Source: Consotaella aegiceratis
Lineage (GTDB): Bacteria; Pseudomonadota; Alphaproteobacteria; Rhizobiales; Rhizobiaceae
DNA: 64,000 nt
Direction: 5' to 3'
NCBI RefSeq assembly: GCF_036541425.1
Contig: NZ_JAZHFT010000007.1
Coordinates: 92,323-156,322, forward strand
Shown: in pieces, positions 26,549-35,645 of the stretch
Layout of the letters: each line of letters opens with the position of its first letter
How positions within the stretch are numbered: the stretch's first letter is position 1
Position numbers and translations under genes: made by a program
Notes under the pieces: model-generated
Databases searched by the model: none
What the model was told of the DNA's origin: nothing
Seen by the model: the letters and a program-made list of their open reading frames with translations, nothing else

Positions 26549-28483
26549 TCACAGATCAAGAAAAACGACGTTCGACCGGTTTCCGTTTCTAGTGCGCATG
26601 TCGAGACCGTCGTCCAGAACGTCGTCGGGAATGTCGTCGAACGAGGAATAGTTGAGGTTGTAGAGCTTGGCGTAGAGGCCCTTCTTCGCCATGAGCTGAT
26701 CGTGGTTGCCGGTCTCGATCACCCGCCCGCTTTGCAGTACGATGATGCGGTCGGCGCCGCGGATGGTCGCCAGCCGGTGGGCGATGACCAGGCCGGTGCG
26801 GCCTTCGAGCAGCCGCACCAGCGCCTTCTGGATCAGCATCTCGGTGTAGCTGTCGATATTTGCGGTGGCCTCGTCGAGCACAAGGATCTTGGCGTCGGCG
26901 ACCAGGGCGCGGGCGAAGCTGATCAACTGGCGCTGACCGAGCGAGAGATTGCCGCCGCGCTCCCCCAGTTCGGCGTCGTAGCCGCCGGGCAGGCTCAGGA
27001 TGAAGTCGTGGGCACCCACCGCCTTGGCTGCGGCCACGACGTCTTCGCGCGTCGCTTCGTGCATATGGTAGCGGATGTTTTCGAACACCGTGCCGGTGAA
27101 CAGAAACGGCTCCTGCAGCACCATGGCGATCTGCCGGCCGAGCGACTCCTGCGTCAGATCGCGCACGTCGTGGCCGCCAACGGTCACGCTGCCCTGCTGG
27201 ACGTCGTAGAAGCGATGGGCGAGCGCCATGGCGCTCGACTTTCCGGAGCCCGTCGGGCCGACCAGTGCGACGGTCTCGCCCGGATTGACGCGGAAGTTCA
27301 CGTCCTTGAGCACCGGGTGCTTGGGATTGTAGCCGAAGGTGACGTTCTTGAACTCGACCGAGCCGTCCATGTCGGCCGGCAGCGGCTTGGCGTTCGGCGC
27401 GTCCCTGACGTCGACCGCCACGTCGAGAACCTCGATCAGCCGCTGGCCCGAGGCCATGGCGCGCTGCATCACCGAATACTGCATGGTGAGCGAACGGATC
27501 GGGTCGAAGAAGCGCTGGATGTAGAACAGGAACGCGACCATCACGCCGACATCGAGCGTGTCGTTCATCACCATCGAACCGCCGACGGTGATGACGATGA
27601 CCATGGCGAGGCCTGTCAGTGTATCGACGATCGGAATCATCACCTGGGCGAAGCGCGCCGCCGTCAACTGCGCGCGCAGATTGGCGAACGCCTTGTCGTC
27701 GAACAGGGTGAAGTTGACATGCTGGCGATCCATGCCCTGAACCGCGCGCACGCCGTTGATGCCCTCGGCGAGCGCGCCGTTGGTCACCGAGTTGGTCTCG
27801 TGCGCCGCCATGAAGGAGGCCCGCGCCCGCGGCAGCCAGACCAGCCGGACGAGCAGCAGCACTGGCACGATCGACAGCGTCATCAGACCAAGCCGGAAAT
27901 CGAGCCACAGCATCACCGCGACGATGCCGAACAGGAGCACGATATCGCCGACCGACAGCACCGAAGTCTCCAGGAATTCCTGCATCGAGTTGACGTCGCC
28001 CTGCAGGCGCGACATCAGCCGGCCGGTCTCGGTCTTGTCCATGAAGGACAGCGACACCCTCTGCAGGTGCCCGAACATGGCGCGCCGGATGTCGAACAGG
28101 ACGTTTTCCGCGACCTCGCCGACGAAGGTCTCCTGGACGTAGCTGGCGACCCAGTTGATCAGGATCGCGACCGCGAAGATGATCATGACGACGGCAAGGG
28201 CGGCTCGACCGCCGAGCTCGGGGTCCATTGCGTTATCGATGGCGTAGCGGATCAGCAGCGGGATGGTGAGCTGGGTCAATGTGAACACCAGCACCGCGGC
28301 GACCGACACCCCCAGCTTGGCCTTGTAGGGCTGCACGAACCGCCAAAGGCGCCGGACAATCCGGCCGTCGAAGGCCCGGCCGAACATCTCCTCGCGTTCG
28401 GTGTGCGAGCCGACCACCGCGTGCGGCGGGCGTCCGTCGTCCTGCATGATCACGTCGACTTCGCTCGTCGCCTGCCTGCTCAT
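26549..28483 (-). CDS. Heterodimeric ABC exporter subunit with canonical Walker B Glu
   Basis: A 644-residue half-transporter. Six transmembrane helices (about residues 50-340) precede one nucleotide-binding domain. Walker A is GPTGSGKSS, Walker B ILVLDEATANID with the catalytic Glu, and the H-loop is VIAHRL. The signature is degenerate, NLSLGQRQ instead of LSGGQ. Its ATG overlaps the stop of the partner gene as ATGA. In the dimer its Walker motifs pair with the intact signature of the partner to form the one catalytic site. The family exports lipids, drugs or peptides; the cargo is unknown. Confidence 0.93.
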   Translation of the reverse strand: MSRQATSEVDVIMQDDGRPPHAVVGSHTEREEMFGRAFDGRIVRRLWRFVQPYKAKLGVSVAAVLVFTLTQLTIPLLIRYAIDNAMDPELGGRAALAVVMIIFAVAILINWVASYVQETFVGEVAENVLFDIRRAMFGHLQRVSLSFMDKTETGRLMSRLQGDVNSMQEFLETSVLSVGDIVLLFGIVAVMLWLDFRLGLMTLSIVPVLLLVRLVWLPRARASFMAAHETNSVTNGALAEGINGVRAVQGMDRQHVNFTLFDDKAFANLRAQLTAARFAQVMIPIVDTLTGLAMVIVITVGGSMVMNDTLDVGVMVAFLFYIQRFFDPIRSLTMQYSVMQRAMASGQRLIEVLDVAVDVRDAPNAKPLPADMDGSVEFKNVTFGYNPKHPVLKDVNFRVNPGETVALVGPTGSGKSSAMALAHRFYDVQQGSVTVGGHDVRDLTQESLGRQIAMVLQEPFLFTGTVFENIRYHMHEATREDVVAAAKAVGAHDFILSLPGGYDAELGERGGNLSLGQRQLISFARALVADAKILVLDEATANIDSYTEMLIQKALVRLLEGRTGLVIAHRLATIRGADRIIVLQSGRVIETGNHDQLMAKKGLYAKLYNLNYSSFDDIPDDVLDDGLDMRTRNGNRSNVVFLDL

Positions 28484-30345
28484 AGCGCCGGCACCTTCCC
28501 GCTTTCCAGCATCTCGTCGCCCGGCCGCACCTGCAGATCGTAGAGCGCGCGGTAGCGACCGCCCTTGGCGAGCAGCTCCTCGTGCGTGCCCTGCTCGACG
28601 ATCTCGCCACGGTCCAGGAACAGGATCTTGTTGGCGTGCATCAGCGAGCTCAGCCGGTGCGCCATGATGATGGTCACCCGATCCTCCACATAGCGGCGCA
28701 TGGCGCCGCGGATGCGCTGTTCGGTGCCGGCGTCGATGGCAGCGGTGGAATCGTCGAACACCATGACGGCAGGCTTCAGCATCAGGGTGCGGGCGATCGA
28801 CAGGCGCTGGCGCTGGCCGCCCGACAGCGACACGCCCCGCTCGCCGATGATGGTGCCGTAGCCGGTGGGCAGGCCCAGCACGTAGTTGTGCAGCTGTGCC
28901 GACTCGCTGGCGCGTTCGATCCGCTGTTCCTTGGCCCAGGGATCGCCATAGGCGATGTTGTTCTCGATCGAGGTGGTGAACAGGAACGAGTCCTGCTGCA
29001 CCACGGCTACGGTCTGGCGCAGCGAGCGCAGCGTGACCTGGCCGATGTCCTGGCCGTCGATGGTGATCTGTCCCTCTGTGACGTCGTAGAATCGGGGAAT
29101 GAGGTGGGCGAGCGTCGACTTGCCGGCTCCCGGAGGGCCGACGATGCCGATCGTTTCGCCGCGCCGCGCCTCGAAGCTGATGCCCTTGAGGATCGGACGG
29201 TCGGGCGCTTCGGGGTAGGCAAAGCCGACGTTGTCGAAGCGCAGCACGCCGTCGGTCACCGCCAGCGGCTTGGCACCCTCGACGTCCCGGACGGCGGGAT
29301 CGAGGTCCAGGATGGCGAACAGCCGGGAGCCGCAGGTGGAGGCCCGCGAGAAGGAGTTCACCATCAGGCCGAGCTGGCGGACCGGCATCTGCAGGATGGT
29401 CATGAAGGTCAGGAACGAGGCCAGTGTGCCGACGCTGATTTCGCCATCCATCACCTTGCCGCCGCCGACCCAGAGCACCAGGCCCATGGCGGCGAAAAAG
29501 GAAAAGGTCATGGCGCTGGCATTGCGCACGCGAATGCCGATGCGTCGATGCGCCAGGCTCATGGCCCGCTTGGAGGCGCCATCGAACTTTTCCATCTCGT
29601 GGCGCTGGGCGGCGAAGGCGCGCACGACGCGAATGCCGGCGAGGTTCTCCTCCATGACGCGCGTCAGCACCGACAGGCGCTCCTGCAGTTCCAGCCAGGT
29701 GGCGCGCAGCCGGAGCTGCATGACCGGCGAGCGCCAGGCGACGAAGGGCACGAAGCTCAAGGACAGAAGGCCGAGCGTTACGTCGGTCGACAGAAGAAGA
29801 TAGGCGCCGATGCCGATCAGCATGGTCAGGAGCACCACGCGCACCAGACCGGTGGAGAAGAAGATTCGCACTCCTTCCAGGTCAAGCATGCCGATGGTGA
29901 TCAGGTCGCCCGAGTGCACCGAATCATGGAAGCCGAAGCTCAGGCGCTGGATCTTCTCATAGAAGGCCAACCGCAACTCGTAGCCGATGTGATGGCCGAC
30001 CGATTCGGCGAAATAGTTCTGAAGCAGGGTGAAGACGCCGCGCAACACGCTGACGGCCAAGAGCGTCAGGGCGGTGATCAGCAGCGCGCCGTCCGTTGCC
30101 TCGCCGCCGCCGTCCACGACCCCCTGAGTCTGATCGATGGCGCGCCCGAGCAGCAGCGGGATAGTCAGCTGCAGCGTGGCCGCCACCAGCGTGGCGCCGA
30201 TCGAGATCGCGACCTGCCAGGGATGGCGGAGCGCCATATGGATGATTCTGAGAAGGGTGCCGAGTCCGCGCCCCCATTCTGCCGCCGCCACATGGGCCAG
30301 GGCATTGCCCCGCCTCCCGACGCCCTTTACGGCTGCGTCACTCAC
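28480..30345 (-). CDS. Heterodimeric ABC exporter subunit with Asp in Walker B
   Basis: A 621-residue half-transporter with six helices (about residues 40-330) and one nucleotide-binding domain. Walker A is GPPGAGKST and the signature VSLSGGQRQRL is intact, but Walker B reads VMVFDDSTAAID, with Asp replacing the catalytic Glu. With the degenerate signature of the partner this forms a non-hydrolysing site, as in TM287/288-type exporters. The start is GTG 30345 with GGGGA 6 nt upstream. The 198-nt region before it separates the exporter from the ugp operon. Confidence 0.93.
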   Translation of the reverse strand: MSDAAVKGVGRRGNALAHVAAAEWGRGLGTLLRIIHMALRHPWQVAISIGATLVAATLQLTIPLLLGRAIDQTQGVVDGGGEATDGALLITALTLLAVSVLRGVFTLLQNYFAESVGHHIGYELRLAFYEKIQRLSFGFHDSVHSGDLITIGMLDLEGVRIFFSTGLVRVVLLTMLIGIGAYLLLSTDVTLGLLSLSFVPFVAWRSPVMQLRLRATWLELQERLSVLTRVMEENLAGIRVVRAFAAQRHEMEKFDGASKRAMSLAHRRIGIRVRNASAMTFSFFAAMGLVLWVGGGKVMDGEISVGTLASFLTFMTILQMPVRQLGLMVNSFSRASTCGSRLFAILDLDPAVRDVEGAKPLAVTDGVLRFDNVGFAYPEAPDRPILKGISFEARRGETIGIVGPPGAGKSTLAHLIPRFYDVTEGQITIDGQDIGQVTLRSLRQTVAVVQQDSFLFTTSIENNIAYGDPWAKEQRIERASESAQLHNYVLGLPTGYGTIIGERGVSLSGGQRQRLSIARTLMLKPAVMVFDDSTAAIDAGTEQRIRGAMRRYVEDRVTIIMAHRLSSLMHANKILFLDRGEIVEQGTHEELLAKGGRYRALYDLQVRPGDEMLESGKVPAL

Positions 30346-30543
30346 GATATGTCCCCGAAGATTCTCGAAGTGGATCCGACGACGTCATCCACCCGAACAC
30401 AGATAGGCCGCCGCAGGGTTGCGGCGGTCGATGCTGGTTCGGTTCGGTGAGGACTCCGTCGCCGACGGCGGTAGACCTTGCCGGATTATTCTCCGACAAT
30501 TGCCATAGCTACTGCTACATGCAGGCAAGTCAATCGCCGCGTG

Positions 30544-31626
30544 TCAGATGTGAACGGGCGTGTCGATCCGACGGCCGCTTTCGGTCTCGAAACGGTGGAT
30601 GGCGGTCGCCTCCGCCGCGGCGCTGATCCGGGCGCCGGCCTCGAAATGGCGATAACCGGGGACCCGCAAGGCGACCTCCGTCTGCGTCGGGCCCAGCGTC
30701 CCATAGACGTAGCTTTCGGCGCCGACGAGCTCGACCGAGGTCACCGTCAGGTCCACCAAGATCTCTTCGGGACGAGGTGGCTCGCCGTCGATCAGGCGCA
30801 TGTGCTCGGGACGGATGCCCAGCGTGGTGCCGTCGGACATCGCATTCATGACGGCGCTCGGGCCGGTCAGGCCGGCTGCGGTGCCGGTATCGATCGGGAT
30901 CAGGTTCATCGCCGGAGAGCCGATGAAGGTGGCGACGAACAGGCTCGCCGGCCGCTCGTAGACCTCCATCGGCGTGCCGACCTGTTCGATATGGCCGTTC
31001 GACAGGACGACGAGCTGATCGGCGAGCGTCATGGCCTCTAGCTGATCGTGGGTGACGTAGAGGCTGGTGGTGGCGAGGCGGCGCTGCAGGCTGCGGATTT
31101 CAGCGCGCATCTGCACGCGCAGCTTGGCATCGAGGTTGGAGAGCGGCTCGTCGAACAGGAAGACGGCGGGCTCGCGCACGATCGCCCGGCCCATCGCCAC
31201 GCGCTGGCGCTGGCCGCCCGAGAGCTGGCGCGGCTTGCGGTCGAGCAACGCCTCGATCTGCAGGATGCCCGCGGCCTCGTCGACGCGGCGGGTGATCTCG
31301 GCGCGCGGCATGTGCCGGTTCTTCAGCCCGTATTCCAGATTCCCGCGCACCGTCATATGCGGATAGAGCGCGTAGTTCTGAAACACCATGGCGATGTCGC
31401 GCTCGGCCGGCTCGAGCTCGTTGACCACCCGACCCCCGATGTCGATGGTGCCGTCGGTGATCGACTCGAGGCCCGCCACCATGCGCAGCAGCGTCGACTT
31501 TCCGCAGCCCGACGGTCCGACGAGGACGACGAAATGACCGTCTTCGACGGCGAGCGAGACGCCCTTCACGGCCTGCACACCGCCAGGATAGGTCTTTTGG
31601 ACGTCGCTCAGCGTGATCGCCGCCAT
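30544..31626 (-). CDS. ugpC: Glycerol-3-phosphate ABC transporter ATPase UgpC
   Basis: A 360-residue ATPase of the MalK/UgpC type. The nucleotide-binding domain has Walker A GPSGCGKST, signature LSGGQRQR and Walker B FLFDEPLSNLD. A C-terminal TOBE/OB region from about residue 235 includes LGIRPEHMRL. It energises import of sn-glycerol-3-phosphate or its diesters. GGAG lies 7 nt before ATG 31626, which is 1 nt after the ugpE stop. The MalK family is closely similar, so the assignment rests partly on the operon. Confidence 0.88.
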   Translation of the reverse strand: MAAITLSDVQKTYPGGVQAVKGVSLAVEDGHFVVLVGPSGCGKSTLLRMVAGLESITDGTIDIGGRVVNELEPAERDIAMVFQNYALYPHMTVRGNLEYGLKNRHMPRAEITRRVDEAAGILQIEALLDRKPRQLSGGQRQRVAMGRAIVREPAVFLFDEPLSNLDAKLRVQMRAEIRSLQRRLATTSLYVTHDQLEAMTLADQLVVLSNGHIEQVGTPMEVYERPASLFVATFIGSPAMNLIPIDTGTAAGLTGPSAVMNAMSDGTTLGIRPEHMRLIDGEPPRPEEILVDLTVTSVELVGAESYVYGTLGPTQTEVALRVPGYRHFEAGARISAAAEATAIHRFETESGRRIDTPVHI

Positions 31627-31627
31627 C

Positions 31628-32476
31628 TCATTTCTCCGTTTCGACGAGACCGCGCACGAACCAGCGCTGCATCAGAACGACCACCAGGACGGGCGGTGCG
31701 ATCGCCAGGATCGCCGTCACCATCACCAGGTGCCACGGCGTCTCGGCATCGGCAAAGGAGACCATCTTCTTGAGAGCGATGACGATCGTGTTCATCTGGT
31801 TGTCGTTGGTCACCAGCAGCGGCCAGAGGTACTGCGTCCAGCCATAGATGAAGAGGATGACGAAGAGGGCGGCGATGTTCGTCTTCGACAGGGGCAGGAG
31901 GATGTCGCGGAAAAAGCGCATCGGCCCCGCCGCATCGATCCGCGCCGCCTCTACCAGTTCGCCGGGGATCGTCATGAAGAACTGGCGAAAGAGCAGCGTC
32001 GCGGTCGCCGAGGCGATGAGCGGCAGGATGAGGCCCGCATAGGTATCGATCAGGCCGAGGTCGACCATGACCTTGTAGGTCGGCAGGATGCGGACCTCGA
32101 CGGGCAGCATCAGCGTGATGAAGATCAGCCAGAAGAACACCATTCGGAGCGGAAAGCGGAAAAACACGATGGCGAAAGCGGACAGGATCGAGATCGCGAT
32201 CTTGCCGCAGGCCACCCCTAGCGCCATCACCAGCGTGTTGAAGAGCAAGGTGCCGACGCCGACCCCGCCGATGCGCCCGATGCCGCCGAACAGCGCCTCG
32301 CCATAGTTTTCAGCGAAATGATCGCCCGGAACCAGGGGCAGGGGCGGACGCAGGATCGTCTGGAGCGTCTGGGTCGAGGCGGTGAAGGTATAATAGATCG
32401 GGAAGGCGACGATCAGGATCCCGAGGATCAGCAGCAGATGCGCCACGGGCCTGCCGAAGGTGTTGCGCTCGATCAT
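31628..32476 (-). CDS. ugpE: Glycerol-3-phosphate ABC transporter permease UgpE
   Basis: A 282-residue permease with six helices of the MalG/UgpE type. The coupling loop is EAARIDAAGPMRFFRDILLP. An N-terminal helix and a long periplasmic loop (about residues 30-80) precede the core. It ends with QRWFVRGLVETEK; the RFFVRGL-type ending is characteristic of UgpE. It follows ugpA by 36 nt and precedes ugpC by 1 nt. Confidence 0.9.
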   Translation of the reverse strand: MIERNTFGRPVAHLLLILGILIVAFPIYYTFTASTQTLQTILRPPLPLVPGDHFAENYGEALFGGIGRIGGVGVGTLLFNTLVMALGVACGKIAISILSAFAIVFFRFPLRMVFFWLIFITLMLPVEVRILPTYKVMVDLGLIDTYAGLILPLIASATATLLFRQFFMTIPGELVEAARIDAAGPMRFFRDILLPLSKTNIAALFVILFIYGWTQYLWPLLVTNDNQMNTIVIALKKMVSFADAETPWHLVMVTAILAIAPPVLVVVLMQRWFVRGLVETEK

Positions 32477-32512
32477 CGCCCGGCCTTTCCCGAGCCGGTT
32501 TCAGCCGAGACC

Positions 32513-33394
32513 TCAGCCATAGTGCACTCGCTTTTCCACGTAGCGGAACTGGATGGCCGTCAGGCCGATGACGATCGCCATGAGGATGACCGACTGAGCG
32601 GCCGAGCCTCCCAGGTCGAGATTGACGAAGCCGTCGTTGTAGACCTTGTAGACCAGGGTTTCCGTCGCCTTGGCCGGGCCGCCGCCGGTGACCGCGTCGA
32701 TGATGCCGAAAGTATCGAAGAAGGCGTAGACCGTGTTGACTACCAGCAGGAAGAACGTCGTCGGCGCGATCAGCGGAAAGACGATCGTCCAGAATCGTTT
32801 GGTCGAATGCGCGCCGTCGATCGCCGCCGCCTCGATGAGCGAGCGTGGAATCGACTGCATGGCCGCCACGAAGAACAGGAAGTTGTAGCTGATCTGCTTC
32901 CAGGCTGCTGCGGCGATGACCAGCAGCATTGCCTGATCGCCGTCGAGCAGCGGATCCCAATGGATGCCGTTGCGACGAAGCAGATAGGCGAAGGTTCCCA
33001 TGGTCGGGTTGAACATGAAGAGCCAGAGCAGGCCGGCCACGGCGGGAGCCACCGCATAGGGCCAGATCATCAGCGTGCGATAGAGGCCGCGGCCTCGCAC
33101 GACCTTTTCGGCCGCACTGGCGAGCAGGAGCGCCAGCGCCATCGCCAGGATCGCCGTCGCCAGGCTGAAGACGAGCGTCACCTGGATGGCGTTGAGATAG
33201 TTGGGATCCGTGAGGACGGAACGGAAATTGGCGAGGCCGACGAAGCGGGTCTTCAGGCCGAAAGGATCCTGCCGCAGCAGCGATTGATAGAGCGCCTGGG
33301 CGGCGGGCCAATAGAAGAATACCAAGGTGATGGCGAGCTGCGGTGCCACCAGGACATAGGGCAGGACGCGGTTGGGAAAGACGGCTCTGGACAC
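32513..33394 (-). CDS. ugpA: Glycerol-3-phosphate ABC transporter permease UgpA
   Basis: A 293-residue permease with six helices of the MalF/UgpA type. It starts FPNRVLPYVLVAPQLAITLV, close to UgpA proteins, and carries the coupling loop EAAAIDGAHSTKRFWTIVFP. The ending IQFRYVEKRVHY is also UgpA-like. The start is GTG 33394 with a weak ribosome site. A hairpin lies in the 112-nt gap after ugpB. Confidence 0.9.
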   Translation of the reverse strand: MSRAVFPNRVLPYVLVAPQLAITLVFFYWPAAQALYQSLLRQDPFGLKTRFVGLANFRSVLTDPNYLNAIQVTLVFSLATAILAMALALLLASAAEKVVRGRGLYRTLMIWPYAVAPAVAGLLWLFMFNPTMGTFAYLLRRNGIHWDPLLDGDQAMLLVIAAAAWKQISYNFLFFVAAMQSIPRSLIEAAAIDGAHSTKRFWTIVFPLIAPTTFFLLVVNTVYAFFDTFGIIDAVTGGGPAKATETLVYKVYNDGFVNLDLGGSAAQSVILMAIVIGLTAIQFRYVEKRVHYG

Positions 33395-33460
33395 GGGCTC
33401 ACTTCGCAGGAAAGCGGAGCCTGCCGAGGCAGATCGTGACTGCCCCTGCAGGAACGGTCG

Positions 33461-33486
33461 GCCGGGCGGTCATTCCGCCGCCCGGC
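33461..33486. repeat. Intra-operon hairpin after ugpB
   Basis: A perfect 9-bp stem GCCGGGCGG / CCGCCCGGC with an 8-nt loop, 20 nt past the ugpB stop. No T-run follows. It occupies the same operon position as the hairpins after the other binding-protein genes here. Confidence 0.7.
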
Positions 33487-33506
33487 GAAGGCGCTGACGC
33501 AGCCGG

Positions 33507-34811
33507 CTATTGCGCGTCGGCGATGGCGGCGTTGCCGAGTTCGACCGCCTTGTCGAGGGCTTCCTGGGCCGTCATCTGGCCGGCCAGCATCGCCTCGAAC
33601 TGCTCGTTCTCGATGTCGCGGAGCTGCGGCAGGTTGGGCATGCGCACACCCTTCGAGTTCTCGGTCGGCTCCTTGCCCATCATCTGGGTGATCGGCGTTT
33701 CGCGACCGGGGTTCTCGTCATAGAAGCCCGAGTTCTTCGTCTCCTCGTAGGCCGCCATGGTCACGGGCAGGTAGCCCGAGTCCTGGTGAAGGCGCGCCTG
33801 GATGTCGGTCTGCGACAGGAAATGGAAGAACTCCGCGATGCCCTTGACCTCGTCGTCCGACTTGCCGCCGAAGACCCAGAGGCTGGCGCCTCCCGGGATG
33901 GTGTTCTGCGGCGCGCCCTTGGCGTCGGCATCGTAGGGCAGCTGGCCGATGCCGTAGTTGATGCCGGACTTCACGATGTCGCCGAGGCCGCCCGACGATT
34001 CGGTGAGGATGGCGCACTCGCCGGATAGGAAGAGCTGCTTGGCCTCCGAGGTGCGGCCGCCGTAGCGGAACACGCCGTCCTTGGCGAGATCGGCGATCGC
34101 CTGGAAGTGGTTGACGTAGATCGGTTCGTTGATCTTCAGCTCGACGTCGGTGGTCGCCAGGCCGTTCTCGCCGGTGGAATAGGGCACGTCGTTCCAGGCC
34201 GCGAAGTTCTCCAGATGGATCCAGGTGAGCCAGGTGGAAGTATATCCGCATTCGGCCGCACCCGATTCCTTGATCTTGCGGGCGGCGTCGAACACCTCCT
34301 GCCAGGTCTTCGGCGGATTATCGACGTCGAGACCCGCCTTCTCGAACAGATCCTTGTTGTAATAGAGGATCGGCGACGACGAGTTGTACGGGAAGGACAG
34401 CATGGTGCCGTCCGGCTTGGAATAGTAGGCGACGATGCCCGGCAGGTACTGCGACTTGTCGAAGCTGTAGCCGCCGGCCTCCAGAACGTCGGCGACCGGC
34501 ATGACGGCGCCCTCGGCGCCCATCATGACGCCCGTGCCGACGTCGAAGACCTGGATGATCGCCGGCGTCTGTCCGGCGCGGAACGCGGCGATACCCGCAT
34601 TCAGGGTTTCCGGATAGGTGCCCTTGAACACCGGAACGATTTCGTAGTCGCTCTGGCTTTCGTTGAATTCCTTGGCCAAGGTCTCGACGACCTCGTTGTT
34701 GGCCCCGGTCATGGCATGCCACCACTGCAGCTGCGTGGCCGCCGAACTCGCGCAGGTCGCACCCAGCACCGCACAGGTGGCATATGCCGGGATCAGCATC
34801 TTTCGGATCAT
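33507..34811 (-). CDS. ugpB: Glycerol-3-phosphate ABC transporter binding protein UgpB
   Basis: A 434-residue periplasmic binding protein of family 1. A signal peptide covers about residues 1-25. UgpB-like segments are QLQWWHAMTGANNEVVETLA at the mature N-terminus, FNESQSDYEIVPVFKGTYPE, SSSPILYYNKDLFEKAGLD, and PGGASLWVFGGKS. GGGAG lies 8 nt before ATG 34811, chosen over ATG 34859. It is the first gene of ugpBAEC and should bind sn-glycerol-3-phosphate or glycerophosphodiesters, supplying phosphate and carbon. Confidence 0.92.
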   Translation of the reverse strand: MIRKMLIPAYATCAVLGATCASSAATQLQWWHAMTGANNEVVETLAKEFNESQSDYEIVPVFKGTYPETLNAGIAAFRAGQTPAIIQVFDVGTGVMMGAEGAVMPVADVLEAGGYSFDKSQYLPGIVAYYSKPDGTMLSFPYNSSSPILYYNKDLFEKAGLDVDNPPKTWQEVFDAARKIKESGAAECGYTSTWLTWIHLENFAAWNDVPYSTGENGLATTDVELKINEPIYVNHFQAIADLAKDGVFRYGGRTSEAKQLFLSGECAILTESSGGLGDIVKSGINYGIGQLPYDADAKGAPQNTIPGGASLWVFGGKSDDEVKGIAEFFHFLSQTDIQARLHQDSGYLPVTMAAYEETKNSGFYDENPGRETPITQMMGKEPTENSKGVRMPNLPQLRDIENEQFEAMLAGQMTAQEALDKAVELGNAAIADAQ

Positions 34812-34839
34812 TCGATTCACTCCCAATGGAACGACTTTT

Positions 34840-34882
34840 GGCATTGTTCCTCCCGCCAAGAAGCCGATGACGGAACAATGCC
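34840..34882. promoter_or_regulatory. Inverted repeat upstream of ugpB
   Basis: Two perfect 11-bp arms, GGCATTGTTCC and GGAACAATGCC, are separated by 21 bp, so arm centres are 32 bp (three helical turns) apart. They lie 28-71 nt before ugpB in the divergent region shared with the NUDIX gene. The arms could be paired operators or a leader hairpin; no T-run follows. No PhoB-box-like sequence was seen in the same interval. Confidence 0.5.
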
Positions 34883-35057
34883 CTCAAAAACGGGGTGGAG
34901 ACAAGCAGGGTGCTAAACGGCGACCACAACAGCTTGATGAATGTCGCGGGACGTGCGCCGATGTGGCGAACATCAATTTTCGATTGCACGTGCGGGAAAG
35001 GCGTTCCTTTGAGTTAGAATCGAAGCGCGCATTGATTCTGGAAACCCGCAAAGGCCG

Positions 35058-35504
35058 ATGCCGAAGAAAGCGTCCAAGACCAAAACGAAATCCCACTCGA
35101 AGCAGCGCCAGATCGCGGCGCTGCCCTATCGGGTCGCCGATTGCGGTGCGATCGAGATCCTGGTCATGACGTCGCGGGAGACGCAGCGCTTCATCCTGCC
35201 GAAAGGCTGGCCGATCAAGGGGTTGTCGCCATCGGATGCGGCGGCGCGCGAAGCCTTCGAGGAAGCGGGACTGGTCGGCAAGGCGCGGCGAAAGCCGTTC
35301 GGCCGCTATCGCTACTGGAAGCGCTTCAAGGCGTCGTTCGGGCTCGTGGATGTCGACGTCTATCCGTTGGAGGTTCGCAAACAGAGGAAGAAATGGCCCG
35401 AGAAGGGCGAGCGTCACATGCGGTGGCTGTCCTTCGACGATGCCGCGCTGCTGGTCGACGAGCCCGAGCTCGAAACGCTCCTCCTGGAATTTGGCCGGAA
35501 GCGT
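35058..35504 (+). CDS. NUDIX hydrolase, 3' end lost in assembly gap
   Basis: At least 149 residues are readable before the sequence collapses into G runs and Ns. The protein is DIPP-like: FILPKGWPIKGLSPSDAAAR is followed by EAFEEAGLVG, giving the REAFEEAGL catalytic core. The upstream Glu of the Nudix consensus is Leu. Such enzymes hydrolyse diphosphoinositol-type polyphosphates or diadenosine polyphosphates. The Lys-rich N-terminus (MPKKASKTKTKSHSK) is typical. The native stop is probably within a few codons of position 35504, since the family is about 150 residues long. It is divergent from ugpB. Confidence 0.82.
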
Positions 35505-35645
35505 GGGGGGGGGGGCGGGGGGGGGCCCCGCCCCGCGGGCGCCCCCCGCGCCCGGGGGGGGNNNNNNNNNNCGGCAACCCCCCCCGCGTGGTTTTGGCCG
35601 GACGGGGCCGGCGGCCCGGTTGGGCGCCCGGCCCCACGGCGAGCC
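35505..35645. other. Scaffold join: homopolymer artefact and N gap
   Basis: Runs of up to nine or ten G or C, then ten Ns at 35562-35571, then more C runs. The composition is unlike the flanks. No coding claim should be made here, and the distance between the two flanking genes is unknown. Confidence 0.9.

Noticed and set aside
26501..28543. 680-codon plus-strand frame opposite an ABC exporter gene
   Set aside because: It is an antisense shadow; the minus strand has full Walker and transmembrane structure.
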